64,000 bases of DNA. It comes from Siphonodentalium dalli. Taxonomy: Eukaryota; Mollusca; Scaphopoda; Gadilida; Siphonodentaliidae. The stretch covers positions 159,338,875 to 159,402,874 of the forward strand of contig CP136062.1 of assembly GCA_032622095.1 (NCBI GenBank). The letters are read 5' to 3'. The translations under genes were made by a program, and so were the position numbers. Of this stretch, positions 12,481 to 23,375 are shown piece after piece; the stretch's first letter is position 1; each line of letters begins with the position of its first letter. The notes under the pieces were generated by a model that was not told the origin of the DNA, did no database searches, and saw only the letters and a list, made by a program, of their open reading frames with translations.

Positions 12481-13475
12481 CTGAATCACCTTGCCACTCT
12501 GCATGACTATTGCATACACTGATATTGTCAATACAATATATACCTGTACAAATGTCATCACTGTCTCAGAGCATATAGGTTAGCAAGTGCATGTACAAAC
12601 CTTAGTGCTAAAAATCATAGAATTTTATATAAAATTCCTACATATCTGTTAATATTGTATTCATCTATAGGAACAATTTTGTTTTCATCCAAATTTTGTG
12701 GATTCTAACATTCCATATGCAGACAAATTCGCCATTGTATTAATTTTAACGTATGTTTGTCTCGCTGTCTTTCTGTCATTCTTATAACTATGCCATTTCT
12801 TGAGCATTCATCAGAAATTGTAAAGCAAGTCGAATATTTGTCACTGAAACAGGCATCCTGATTGGCCGAGAGCTGCTAACTTTAGTTTTTGATTAACCAG
12901 CATTGGTTGCTGAACCGTGCACAAATGTTGAATGGAGCATGGTGTTATTGACAAGGTGCGTGAAGTACATCACTGTGCTTCCAGGAGTCAAGTAATCGAG
13001 TCAACCGGAACATTCTTTTCTTTAGACACAGTTAACAAGAAGTTATTCTGGTGCTGTTACTAGTAACCACATGGAACATATCCATAGATTTGATTGCGGA
13101 AAAAGGATATATCACTTCATTGCATGTCGTATCGATAAAAAGTGCTTTTCATGCAGTTTCTTTTAACTTTTTGATGGATTGAATTAAAATGGAGATAAAC
13201 GTACACTGTTTCATTGGATATTCAGCAAGCCAGCTCGTTCACAAACCGTTTTTATGCTCGAATCCCGAATACCCAACTCAACAAAGTATGTTTATCTCCT
13301 GAATTTTTAGGACATAAAATAAAAAAACATCCATTACCCTGCAGGGAGCCCCACAAATATATAGAAACATATAGAAGAGTGTCGTCTGCTCATGTTTGTC
13401 TGGGGCTCTGTATGGGTGAAATTATAAAATTGTTAAAGAATACAAGAAAAAATTATTAAAATTGTAAAAAATTGT
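12481..13475. other. No gene recognised
   Basis: AT-rich sequence with only short, overlapping open frames on both strands. No repeat boundary or domain was seen. Confidence 0.4.
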
Positions 13476-13479
13476 TAGG

Positions 13480-13555
13480 CCAATGCATTTTCTTATATAT
13501 GCGAGGCGACCTATGGTCGACTCGCATATATAAGAGAATGCATTGGCACAGGGTA
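13480..13555. repeat. Hairpin MITE copy (GCATTTTCTTATATATGCGA)
   Basis: A single hairpin with the GCGACCTATGGTCGACTCGC loop. The upstream AATTGTTAAAGAATACAAGA matches the spacer of the CCCTTTACCCAAC elements, so this is probably a solo fragment of one. Confidence 0.75.
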
Positions 13556-13726
13556 AAATTAATCAACTTAGCACGCCAGTTCGATCACAAACAGTTTATG
13601 CCCATATTTAAGTACAACACCCCTGTTTATGACTTTGACCAGAGTTATGTACCTTTAAAAATGGCGAAAGATCATTATTGAAATTAGATTGTGGTTGGAA
13701 ACTGTTAAAAGTGTGATTCACTAACA

Positions 13727-13930
13727 TTAACACTTTCATGACGGGAGCTGCGCTGGTGCAGCATTAAAGATCCTGTGCCATTGTATTCTCTAATATATGC
13801 AAGTCTAATGTACTGGCTTAGAAGGTCAGGGTAAATATTGTTAGGCCATTGTATTCTCTTTCTATGTGAGGCTCCCTATGCATTGGCACAGAGTTTTCAC
13901 AAAATTTGAGGAAGCTCCAGTCATGGCAGC
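13727..13930. repeat. Decayed TTAA-family hairpin element
   Basis: Begins TTAACACTTTCATGACGGGA and ends near GAGGAAGCTCCAGTCATG. It includes parts of two TATATGCAAG/TATGTGAGGC hairpins and the AAGGTCAGGGTAAATATTGT linker. Arms are incomplete, so it is an old copy. Confidence 0.6.
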
Positions 13931-14842
13931 CAGTAAAATAAATATATCTCCTTCATATTTGGAAAGTGTGATTCCCTAACATTAATATTGAAATTCAGTT
14001 CAAATATGATTTCCAGCCTTGCCCATATATTCTGACCTGAGTTATGTGCAGTTCACAGTTTATGAAAACCGAGCGACTGTATGGAGCGTTTGACGTTGCT
14101 CTTGTTAAGTATTAACATTCTGTTATTTCATTTCCAAACTGCATATGTTTTATGTTTGTTGATCATGCTCTGTGTGGGTATGCAACCTACTGCGAGATGT
14201 ACGAAGCTTGTGTATTATACTCTTGCATGTATCCATGCTATCTACTCAAGTAATGCACACATTAAGTACTGCCTGTGTATTGTATCCACGGCCTGCCACT
14301 GTATGCTATGGCATGATTATTTTATTACAATAGGATCCTCATTTGCTAACCTTCGGGAGATAGATTGACATTGAGACTAACAGATTATATTGCCGAGTTG
14401 CTGTTGGGGTCACTTGTCATGAAGGTTGGTCAATGGTGGAAATAAACACTCTATTCATATTGGATTCTGCATATTGTTTTTCGCATTCGGCATTTTAATT
14501 TCTTGTATAGTTACATAGACCTCATATACAGTTAATGAAAACTCCCCTGCATTCTAATCACACAGTCACATCATGCAGGCATAGAAGACGGTGATTGTGT
14601 TCAGGGAAGAATCCAGAGATAATTTAGGGACACCTGTTTCCAGCAGAGGATACATTTATTCCCATATGACTTAATAAGGCTTCTGTACCAAACCAACAGA
14701 GATACATTTACATATACATGTATTATAAATATGACGTAATATTTCTGATTTTAAAATTAAACATGCAAATAAAGGCTATTGCAACTGCAGATTTTTTATT
14801 TACATAGCATATTGTTGAATTGCCTTGGAAAATTCAGATTGA
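13931..14842. other. No secure gene; one hydrophobic open frame
   Basis: A + strand frame (14081-14368, 95 codons) starts MERLTLLLLSINILLFHF and is cysteine-rich, resembling a secreted peptide. However, its CTKLVYYT phrase recurs antisense to non-coding sequence just after the lectin exon near 18.3 kb, so shared repeat DNA is the likelier explanation. No splice sites or homologue can be named. Confidence 0.25.
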
Positions 14843-15103
14843 CTCAATACAGTCCACAAGGAATTTGGGGATAATTGGGCTTCTCGAGTTTGGTCGCCCA
14901 TACCTGTAACAGGTATCAAAACAGCCCTGAAAATTTCCCTTATTGTGTTATCAACTGATATGGATGACCGATCATCTGAAAACACAACATGGGGATACAC
15001 TGACGATGTCTTGTCATTACTCAAGAACGAACGATCTTTACTTATGCATATCACCTGGATACACATGTGTAGAATACACACGCTTCCGTACATATCGTTG
15101 TAG
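14843..15103 (+). CDS. Unrecognised open frame, possible exon
   Basis: Eighty-six codons open on the + strand without an initial Met. Protein-like stretches include KEFGDNWASRVWSPIPVTGI and SSENTTWGYTDDVLSLLKNE. The opposite strand is also open for 97 codons across the same bases and ends TATGCTATG followed by a TAA that overlaps an AATAAA signal. Either strand could be the real one, or neither. There is no recognisable domain. A + strand exon would sit about 100 bases before another candidate exon. Confidence 0.22.
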   Translation, partial: LNTVHKEFGDNWASRVWSPIPVTGIKTALKISLIVLSTDMDDRSSENTTWGYTDDVLSLLKNERSLLMHITWIHMCRIHTLPYISL

Positions 15104-15202
15104 TATTTTATTGTCTTGTTGGTATGTTAGCTATATGGACTTGTATATGTACCTTTAAATCATGTTAATAATATTTAAACTCAGTTCTTTCATTATATTT
15201 AG

Positions 15203-15329
15203 ATTTCTAAGCCTCAATCAGGATTTATCTCCAGGTTCACTCTACAGAGACATCCAGTATGAAATGGGGACCAGTCTTGGGAATTCACTTCTACCTATCA
15301 GATTATTAGGGAGAAATCGTAAAGGTTGA
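15203..15329 (+). CDS. Candidate terminal exon of an unrecognised gene
   Basis: After a CATTATATTTAG acceptor, the frame continues for 41 codons (FLSLNQDLSPGSLYRDIQYE then MGTSLGNSLLPIRLLGRNRK) to a TGA. Codon use and composition look coding and the other frames are closed. No family is recognised. It may join to the open frame just upstream, but no donor linking them is obvious. Confidence 0.3.
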
Positions 15330-16240
15330 AGTTCATGTTAGTCTGTAATATCACATTAATGTGATCCATTATGCAATACAAGATTCCATTTATATTACAA
15401 TTATAATTAGTAAGTCGCTATTATAGTCCGTAAATACATGTTAATTCAAATATGCTGTTTTGAAAATATACACTGGTATATGAGGAAGAAGTCACTCCCC
15501 AGGACAAAAATAGGGAGAAATGGCACATTTTAGGGGGAAGATGTCGCCCCTAAGCTGGTCCATAGTATGAAAACTTGTATCAAATGATATCGTCATTGGC
15601 ATAAAATGCATATTATTATGGTATTGCTAAAAAAATGCAGTTGGAGGGAAACACCTGATTTTGTGTCGCCAAATCTACATGTTTAAAGAAAGATGTTGAT
15701 CCAATGTGTAGCAATACATATAAACAAAAGTGAATTTCTTTAACAATATCAAAACACATTGCAAGTTACACGTATGTGTGATAAACTTATACATTTCACA
15801 TTGTCCGTGACTAAATTACACGTATGCGTGACTAAACCTAGCTAATATGCATATTTTGAAGAATGTTGTGTACATTAAATATATTTATGTGTATTAAATA
15901 TATATGGTGACAAGTTATTTGAAAGTGTAATCAGTGTTTCAGTAAGTAGGATGAAAACAACCACATATTTTTCAACATTTTGATTTAGCGTTTATCGCCA
16001 AAAACAAGGAGCTGCCATCCTTGACGAGATTCCATGCCACAAAATTTTTCTACAGGAAGGTGACCTATTTCACAAAAGAAAGGCCATTTTTTGTTACCAT
16101 AGTGATGGCAATGGTGAAATAAAATTGTAGGAGCCATTTTACTTATAAGTGAAAAGGAAAGCAACAGTTCAACTCAAGATCCTGACAATTGTCGCTGTTA
16201 TATCTGCAAATATCTTGTCACCACATCATGTCTAACCAAG
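15330..16240. other. No gene or repeat recognised
   Basis: AT-rich DNA with stops in all frames at short intervals. Two short ACACGTATGTGTGA / ACACGTATGCGTGA repeats lie near 15.77-15.83 kb. Confidence 0.4.
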
Positions 16241-16252
16241 ACGCAGTGAGTC

Positions 16253-16696
16253 CAAGCCTGAGTTTAATGTGACTGTCATTGGCAGAATGAGGTCCCCAGA
16301 GGGTGAATTTAGTGACGCTATCCCACATAGTGAGCTGGCATCACCAAATTCACCCTCTTGGGACCTTATTCTGCATGGCCTCATCTGCTATGGGAGACAT
16401 TGACTCAGATTGAAGTTCCCAAATGGTGAATATTGTGATGTACACGCATCGGGAACCTTGATTATGCATTAGGTCGTCTGCCTATTTGGGGATATAGAGA
16501 AACTACACTAAAAAATGAATAGAATCTAAGTCTCTATAGAATTTTTTTTACTTTCCAGACAAGATGAGGCCTGATCAGAATGAGGTCTCCAGAGGGTGAA
16601 TTTAGTGATGCTAGCCCATTATGCGGGATAGTGTCACTAAATTCACCCTCTGGGGACCTCACTCTGCAAATGACAGGCACCTTATTCTCAGGCTTG
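16253..16696. mobile_element. hAT-like palindromic MITE, complete copy
   Basis: Starts CAAGCCTGAGTTTAATGTGA and ends in the inverse of CAAGCCTGAGAATAAGGTGC. It is flanked by AGTGAGTC and AGTGAGTA, an 8-base duplication with one mismatch. Two GAGGTCCCCAGAGGGTGAAT hairpins sit near the ends, with a central stretch containing GGGGATATAGAGAAACTACA. This is the cleanest full copy and gives a consensus length near 440 bases. Confidence 0.87.
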
Positions 16697-17067
16697 AGTG
16701 AGTATAGAAACTACATTTATATCACATCATTATGTACAACATGTCTAACCAAGAGAGCATGAGGCGAGAAACTGTTAGTATCTCACGTCATTCCGTAATA
16801 TATATATAGTGCTGTATTGTGTAGCGTAAGGAAGTATTGTCTGTATAAACTAATTTAGAGAAAGGTGTTATTTATAACAGATTTGGTTAATAAATAGTAT
16901 GAATGTGATATTCCCCATAGTTTGTTTCACTTGGGCCAAATAAATAGAGGATACCTAGAGATTTTTACTGAATACGAGAATTATAATACAAGCAAATACA
17001 TGAGTATGTGCTTGTACCCACGAATGAGATAATTCTTTATTCAGTCAAAGCTGTAGGTTTCCTTTTT

Positions 17068-18100
17068 AGCTCAACTTGACAAAGTCAAGTTTGAGCTATT
17101 GCCATGTGTTGGCATCCGTCGTCTGTGTGTATGTCTGTCAAATATTTCCTTTGGCACAGCTTACTGGCCACATCCCTCATCCGATTGTCACCAAACTTTA
17201 TATGGATTCTCTGAGTGACCTCGAGATGGGAGCTCATTTTTTTCCAAATTTTTTTAAAAACATGATCACCAGTAGCCATCTTGGATTTCAAATTTCAATT
17301 GATCAGCACACACTGCACAATTATTGAAAATATACAGGCATGATGAAAAATGCTGGCAGCCATCTTGGATGTTATTATTTGCATGGCTAAATATATCCTT
17401 TGGCACAATGTGTGCCAAAGGATTTATTTATTCACCAAATTCATGCAAAGAGTACTGCACACCCTGCATGCCACATCCCTGATCCGATTATCACCCAACT
17501 TTACATTTGGATCTTCAGGGTGGTCTGTAGATGGGAGCTAATCATTTATAGCTCAACTTGAATTGTCAAGTTTGAGCTGTTGCCATGGGTTGGTATCTGT
17601 CGTCAGTGTGTGTCTGTCAACAATTTACATTAGCACGGGGTACAGGTCATTCTCATTATGAAATTTGTCATGGCTGTTGATATTGACATGTAGATGCCAT
17701 CTTGGATTTCAAAATTTAATCCATTAGCATGGGCTACAGGCTGTACTGTTCGTCTGATCATCATGAAATTTTTCCTGGATTTTAACATTGAAATATAGAT
17801 TGGAACTAGTCATTTTAGGGTTATTCGGCCAAAAAATATGGCCACTGGCAGCCATCTTGGATTTTACTCTTTGCATGATTAAATACTTTGGCACACCCTA
17901 TAAACCACATCCCTCATCCGATCATCACCAAACTTCACACGGATCATCAGGGTGACCTCTAGATGGGAGCCACCAATGATTTCTGAAATTCGTTAAAAAA
18001 CATGGCCACCAGCAGCCATCTTTGATTTCAAATTTGAATCTATCGGCACACCCTGCAGCCTGCATTATTGGATGATTTCTCGATCAAGGGCAACATATGT
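17068..18100. repeat. TAGCTCAACTTGA interspersed repeats, two adjacent starts
   Basis: TAGCTCAACTTGACAAAGTC followed by its inverse marks a terminal hairpin. A second, TAGCTCAACTTGAATTGTCA, lies about 480 bases on. Each is followed by GTTGGYATCYGTCGTC, GTCTGTCAA and degenerate units containing ATCCCTCATCCGAT.ATCACC and AGCCATCTTGGATTT. This layout is typical of abundant, protein-less repeats in mollusc-like and related genomes. Confidence 0.6.
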
Positions 18101-18371
18101 AATGTATTATATACTAACTGAAACAGGCCGCGAAGGGCTGTCACTATCATACTAAAATCACTAATTTCAGTCAGATGTATGCAACTTTAGTCATAGTATG
18201 ACATTAGCTCTCTCGTAGCCCAATGTTGTGTTTTCAAAATGAGAGATAAATCTAAGATTCGCGTTATTTCGTTAAATATCCCTTTTATGAAATAACGGAC
18301 ATATCCCATGCATAAAGACACATCAGTATAATACACAAGCTTCGTACATATCACCAATGTTTCACATGTTC

Positions 18372-18601
18372 TCACAGTTCACAGATATAGCTGTGGAGAT
18401 GATGCGGCCATACCGTGTCACATTCATAATCGTTCATAGCAGTCGGATTATTCGACCAGTGTATAATTGATGCGCAGCGTTGTTGTCCTCCATCCAGATA
18501 CATATCAGCTGCAATCCATAGTGACTCGCCATTTCTGTTTTTCCAAACACCAACACTCGATTCATCTGTTCCGTCAATATAGTGCTGCATGGTTTTGGTA
18601 C
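18372..18601 (-). CDS. C-type lectin-like domain, second half (terminal exon)
   Basis: After a CCCATTACAG acceptor this exon encodes 75 residues and a TGA. It includes GVWKNRNGESLWIAADMYL, GGQQRCASIIHWSNN, AMNDYECDT and a final HSYICEL. The order W..NGE.L, C-A, ND..C and final YICE is the second half of a C-type lectin-like domain, with both cysteine partners present. The EPN/QPD calcium-sugar motif is missing and WND is MND, so ordinary sugar binding is doubtful. It starts with two bases that complete the Gly codon split at the end of the exon at 24.24 kb. The protein ends right at the domain, as secreted lectins often do. The membrane or signal parts lie upstream and were not found. Confidence 0.75.
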
Positions 18602-18859
18602 CTGTAATGGGTACAATTACGAGAATTGCAGCTGTTTTGCAAACTCACGGATAGAATTATAGGACTATACATTTAAAAATATAATCGATCCATTTTTATG
18701 TTGCATTCCACAGTGAATTAGTATCAATGCGCATTGCATGATTTTTACATCGGTTACCCATCCTCGCTTGGTAGGAAGAATCCACGCAGATAATATCCAC
18801 TGACTCCCGACAGGTTACTCGGTTAACGGGCGAGTCCCCGCGACAACTGTAGTATGAGA

Positions 18860-21142
18860 TCTATCTATCTATCGTTACTGGAGACCCCCCTTATCGGGGT
18901 ATTATATCCAGTGCGCGTCTGTGCAGAATAGAGGTAGCGTTTGTTCAGAAAGGAGATGACAGTGAGATAGGAGAATAAAGTTTATAGGTGTTATGTTACA
19001 GAAGAGAGATAAAAACAGTTAAAAACACTAGGTTAAAAGAATGATAATTTGAGCCAATTATTTGATATGCTGGTACACACCCTTTCTGAACATGTCAGGG
19101 TCTGAGAGTGTGACCAGGTCAGGGTTTAGGTTATTCCAGAGAATTGCAGTGGCAGGGAAGAAGGAATATCTGAAGTAATTTGGGCCTGTATGAATGCGTC
19201 TGAATGTTTCCTGATGGTGGAATCGAGTTTTTCTTGTGGGCTTTTCAAGATATGTTGGAATTTGAATTTCCACATGGTTTTGGATGGTTTTTTGGAAGAG
19301 ACACAGCCGTGATATAGTTCTTCTGGCCTCCAGTGATTTTAAATTTAGATCAGAAGTCATAGCCGAAACACTTGCATATCTCGAATATTGATTTTTTATC
19401 CACCGTACAGCCCTGTTCTGAACTTTTTCAATTTCTATGATATTTGTGGCTGTGTAAGGTGACCATGCGCTTGCTGCATATTCTAATTTAGGCCGTACCA
19501 CAGCTTGATATGCTATTTTACGAATAACTTCAATTTTGGTTTTTATATTTCTTTTCAGGAATCCAAGAGTTTGGTTTGCACTTGATGTTATTTTGTTTAT
19601 ATGTTCGTTGAATGACATGTTTGTGGTTAGATCAACCCCGAGATAGCGGGCTGTGCTGTTATATTGCAAGATTTGCCCATGCAAGATGTATTGATGGTAA
19701 ACTGGGTTTTTCTTGCGAGCCACTGTTAATACTTGGCATTTTCCCGGATTGAACGACATGTCCCATTTTCTTTCCCATTCCTCCAATTTAATTAGATCGG
19801 TTTGTAGAGTGTTGTGATCTGAGGGGCTTTTGATGGTTATATATATGGCTGTGTCATCTGCAAAAAGTCTGGTTTGTGATATTAATTCGTCAGGGAGGTC
19901 ATTAATATACAGTAGAAACAGTAGGGGGCCCAGGATAGAGCCCTGGGGCACCCCTGAGGTGGCAGGGACTGCAGCTGAGGTTTCCCCTTCCAGGACAACT
20001 ACTTGTCTGCGGCCATATAGGAAGGATCTAATCCAGTTTAAGATTGGGCCTCTGATGCCGTGTTCATTTAATTTGTAGAGTAGCTTTATGTGGTTGACTT
20101 TATCAAAAGCTTTGCTAAAATCTAACAGTATTAAGTCAGTTTGGTGTCCTGCAAAAAGGATTCCAACAAGGTTGTCAATAAGTTGTACTAATTGTGTTTC
20201 GAAGGACCGGCGTTCACGGAAGCCATGTTGTAAGTCATACAGGATGTTATGGGTTTTGAAGTGTGTACTTATATGAGATGCAATTATATGCTCTGCAATC
20301 TTACACATGATACAAGTTAAGGTGATTGGCCTGTAGTTTGAGGGGTCGGTTTTATCTCCCTTTTTAAATATTGGAACTACATTGCCTTTTGTCCAGTCAT
20401 TTGGTAATGTCCCAGTGTCAAGGGTTTTCTGGATGAGTATTGTGAGGGCTGGAGCTATTTCGTAACGCATTTGTGTCAGAATGGCAGGATTAAGGTTATC
20501 TGGTCCGGCAGCTTTGTTGGTTTTGAGGTCAGATAGTTGTTTAAGGACACCAGATTCGTTTACTTTAATTTCCTTGATGGTCGGATAGCCATGACTATTT
20601 GACTGGATATAGTTATCAGGTGTATTATTCCGTAAGGTCGTCAGGCAATGTTGTGACAGTGTAAGGGGGTTTAGTGGGGAAAAGACTGACTGCAATTGAT
20701 TGTTTAGCACCTGGGCTATTTCGGCATTTGAGTTTTTCAGAGTGCCAGTGGTTGGGTCATTGCTGGAGTTTATTGTTTGAGATTGTTGTTGTGTGCTTTT
20801 AATGTAAGAGAACAGCTTTTTGGTGACTGACTTGTAATTTCTTTCATTGTGATCTTCATGGATATTTTTGTCAATTTCAAGGATGTTTTCAACATAGGTT
20901 TCATGTGCCAGTTTCAGTTTCTTTTTGACCAGCATTTTAAGACTTCGGTGTTTCTGTTTTAGATGGTTATTTGAGGTCTTTTTCATTTGTCGGTATGCTC
21001 TGTCGCGCCTATGTATAAGTCTTTTTATCCCTGATGTGATCCATGGTAGTGATCTCCTTGGTGTGAGATATATAGCTTGTTGAAGACAAACAACGCAGCA
21101 TTTTACATTCAATGTCAGAGAGCGGGGTTCGAAAGCATGGCG
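18860..21142 (-). mobile_element. 5'-truncated non-LTR retrotransposon (LINE)
   Basis: Contains a full reverse transcriptase frame, a short 3' UTR and a (GATA)n tail (seen as CTATCTATCTATC on the + strand). The apurinic endonuclease that should precede RT is missing, replaced upstream by a partial tRNA-like sequence. It lies in the intron between the two lectin exons, in the same orientation as that gene. No target duplication could be found with confidence. Confidence 0.85.
19058..21142 (-). CDS. LINE ORF2 fragment: reverse transcriptase and C-terminal domain
   Basis: An uninterrupted frame whose only early start codon is TTG; it is open upstream to a TAA, so the true N-terminus is lost. 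Numbering from the TTG: endonuclease-RT linker near 20-70; KGNVVPIFKKGD at 242-253 and NYRPITLTC at 259-267; palm Asp motif LLDFSKAFDKVNH at 329-341; GVPQGSILGPLLFLLYINDL at 387-406; catalytic FADD at 417-420; LGVDL at 491-495; and the C-terminal NRAVRWI region with a final LWNNL motif at 658-662. All palm residues needed for polymerase activity are present and no stop interrupts 684 codons, so the copy is young. The motif set fits the Jockey/CR1/L2 assemblage; the exact clade is uncertain. It cannot be autonomous without its endonuclease. Confidence 0.9.
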   Translation of the reverse strand, partial: RHAFEPRSLTLNVKCCVVCLQQAIYLTPRRSLPWITSGIKRLIHRRDRAYRQMKKTSNNHLKQKHRSLKMLVKKKLKLAHETYVENILEIDKNIHEDHNERNYKSVTKKLFSYIKSTQQQSQTINSSNDPTTGTLKNSNAEIAQVLNNQLQSVFSPLNPLTLSQHCLTTLRNNTPDNYIQSNSHGYPTIKEIKVNESGVLKQLSDLKTNKAAGPDNLNPAILTQMRYEIAPALTILIQKTLDTGTLPNDWTKGNVVPIFKKGDKTDPSNYRPITLTCIMCKIAEHIIASHISTHFKTHNILYDLQHGFRERRSFETQLVQLIDNLVGILFAGHQTDLILLDFSKAFDKVNHIKLLYKLNEHGIRGPILNWIRSFLYGRRQVVVLEGETSAAVPATSGVPQGSILGPLLFLLYINDLPDELISQTRLFADDTAIYITIKSPSDHNTLQTDLIKLEEWERKWDMSFNPGKCQVLTVARKKNPVYHQYILHGQILQYNSTARYLGVDLTTNMSFNEHINKITSSANQTLGFLKRNIKTKIEVIRKIAYQAVVRPKLEYAASAWSPYTATNIIEIEKVQNRAVRWIKNQYSRYASVSAMTSDLNLKSLEARRTISRLCLFQKTIQNHVEIQIPTYLEKPTRKTRFHHQETFRRIHTGPNYFRYSFFPATAILWNNLNPDLVTLSDPDMFRKGVYQHIK

Positions 21143-21165
21143 TTACAAGTAGAGCACACTAACCC
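21115..21165 (-). other. tRNA-like fragment fused to the LINE 5' end
   Basis: Read on the - strand: GTTAGTGTGCTCTACTTGTA then ACGCCATGCTTTCGAACCCC and GCTCTCTGAC. The TTCGAACCC looks like a T-loop/B box and CTTGTAA like a tRNA-Thr(UGU) anticodon loop, but the start of the D arm is missing. It abuts the point where the LINE frame begins. It could be a truncated SINE head joined by template switching. Confidence 0.4.
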
Positions 21166-21301
21166 ATGGGTCAAAAATTGGTTTTGCAAAATTGACGATG
21201 ACGAGTAGGATTATTAAACCGGACAAGGCACTGCTTATCGTGCGCAGTGATAGCATGATCTACCAGATTATGCATGACGTGTACAATAATCTTCTATTTA
21301 A

Positions 21302-21667
21302 CCCTTTACCCAACAGAACGGCCCTGTGCCAATGCATTCTCTTATATATGCGAGTCGACCATAGGTCGCCTCGCATATATAAGAGAATGCATTGGCTTAA
21401 CACATTAAAAATTATAAAATTGTTAAAGAATGTAAGAAAAAATGGTAAAATGCATTTTAGGCCAATGCATTCTCTTAAATATGCGAGGCGACCTATGGTC
21501 GACTCGCATATATAAGAGAATGCATTGGCACAGGGCTAACTGTAACTATCACAATGTGGTCAAGGAGCCGGTTCCAATGATATCCATATTTGTATGGTTC
21601 TATTGAGACAGACCGAAGATATTTTAGGCTGTTGAAGCTTTATTTGGCCGGTTTGTTGGGTAAAGGG
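21302..21667. mobile_element. piggyBac-like MITE (CCCTTTACCCAAC type), second copy
   Basis: TTAA borders, with terminal CCCTTTACCCAACAGAACGG on one side and the inverse of CCCTTTACCCAACAAACCGG on the other. It is the reverse-oriented near twin of the copy in the last V-ATPase intron, including both hairpins and the GGTTCCAATGATATCCATAT stretch. Confidence 0.9.
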
Positions 21668-21671
21668 TTAA

Positions 21672-22300
21672 TCGGCCGATTCAGTATAGGCTAATGGCTT
21701 TAAAATGTACATTATTTCAGGGAATGGATCGATCGAGGCCGTATAGACCGAGTTTGAAGTACAGTTTGAAGCTAATATCTGACTTAAAACTTGGCCGAGT
21801 CCATTTGTTTGAAGCATCCCCTCTGATCAAAATTTATTAACCCCAAATTGGGCCAAGACACATGAGTTATTGCATGTACATTTAGTGTAAACCGCTTCGG
21901 ACCGCGGTTTACACAATGTGTCCCAATGGCCACAGCGCCGTATCCCACAATAACACACACCCACTACATTCATTTCTTTAATAAGATTTCGAAATATCGA
22001 AATAACATTTCGTTGTAATGAAATCAGATATCGTTATAATGAAATAATATTTCGCATCGTATACATATAGGCTACCATATATAGAGATGAACATATGCCT
22101 ATATGTGTATATAGAATGCACGCAATGGCTCAATATGAATGTCCCTTGCTTAAACTTCAGTTGGGGGAGGGGGTAGTCCGACTTGGACATTGGAATCCCC
22201 CCTTGAACCATGAAATTCCAACTGCCCGAAATTTCAATTGTACGCCCGCCCCACCTTGCGTTAGGATTTCTAACTGGGATCTTGAAATTTCCCAATGTTG
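21672..22300. other. No gene recognised
   Basis: Contains a palindrome TGTAAACCGC...GCGGTTTACA near 21.89 kb and several ATTTCG/CGAAAT phrases near 22 kb, with no convincing exon. Confidence 0.4.
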
Positions 22301-23130
22301 GACATTTTTCGATCTGACACCCCCTATGGAAAACTTCCCACTGATAGACATTTCAGTTTTAAAAAATTGGACAAAAGTAGCAAATTGTTCCACTAAATTT
22401 GTTCTAAAACAACACATTAAAGATGATCTCTTTGTAAAGATGTGTTATATAGTTACCAGGGTATAAAATAGTAGATATGAATCGAAGACCCCTGTCCGGA
22501 AATGCTTCTATCGATTAATATTAATTATATTTTGAATATTTTCTGCTCTAAAACGTGTGGTTGTTTAGCTAACGAACAATAGTAGTTACTGTCAACAGAG
22601 ACCAGAAATTTTATTGTGTAATTTTGTCACAAATAAACGTTAATTGGACTCATTGTCGCTTATAACTATGGAATAAAACAATACAAACAATGAATCTGCG
22701 ACATTTGACGTTCGGAACGTAGTTATGGGAACAGCCTAATGATCTCTATCGCTATATGGTATCAGCTGAATAGTCTGTTCTAAAAATAGAACAATAAAAT
22801 GTCCCATTTAATCATCTCATTTCATAATAAAATATTCGAAATAAAATAAATATTAATTGATAGAAGCGTTTCAGGGCATTTAATCATCTCATTTCATAAT
22901 AAAATATTCGAAATAAAATAAATATTAATTGATAGAAGCGTTTCAGGGCAGAGGTCTTCAATTCATATTTATTATTTTATACCCACGCAACTATTTCAAA
23001 TTCGTAATTTACAGAGATAATCCATCTTTAAATAGTGGTTGGAAATGCAAAGTCCCAGAACAATTTCTACCTAGTTTTGGTCTGAAATTTCTTTCTGATG
23101 AACAATTTGGCCAAAGTTAGGATGCGATCG
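22300..23130. repeat. Inverted-repeat element with an internal 72-bp tandem duplication
   Basis: The left arm includes ACCAGGGTATAAAATAGTAG and CGAAGACCCCTGTCCGG. The right arm carries the inverse as AGGTCTTCAATTCATAT and ATTTTATACCCACGCAAC. The arms are about 170 bases or more and diverged. A 72-base stretch (22805-22876) is repeated exactly in tandem up to 22948. The second genomic copy at 52.5 kb has it only once. The breakpoint of the large duplication falls inside the left arm. Confidence 0.6.
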
Positions 23131-23148
23131 GGACGCATCCCCTAAATA

Positions 23149-23375
23149 CAGTAATGCCCTTTGTAATCGACTCCATAAACACAGCAAAATTATGGGTAAC
23201 TTTTCAGGATTAATTTAGTCGGAAATATGGCTTGTTGCCATTCATCGGAAAGCTCTCCCCGAGAGCTTTCTGATGAATGGCAACAAGCGATATTTCCGAC
23301 TAAATCAGACTAAATCCTGAAAAGTTACCCATAATTCTGCTGCGTTTATGGAGTCGATTACTGAGGGCATTACTG
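23149..23375. mobile_element. Tc1/mariner-like MITE
   Basis: TA borders and CAGTAATGCCCTTTGTAATC ends; otherwise as the 12.1-kb copy. It is slightly longer because a short TTAATTTAGTC / GACTAAATCAGACTAAATC stretch is duplicated. Confidence 0.87.

Noticed and set aside
12367-12561. 64-codon minus-strand frame with a signal-peptide-like start
   Set aside because: Most of it is a three-unit tandem repeat and there is no supporting splice structure or homology.
21110-21112. Start codon of the LINE frame
   Set aside because: The codon is TTG and the frame is open upstream to a stop; the protein is simply truncated at the 5' end.
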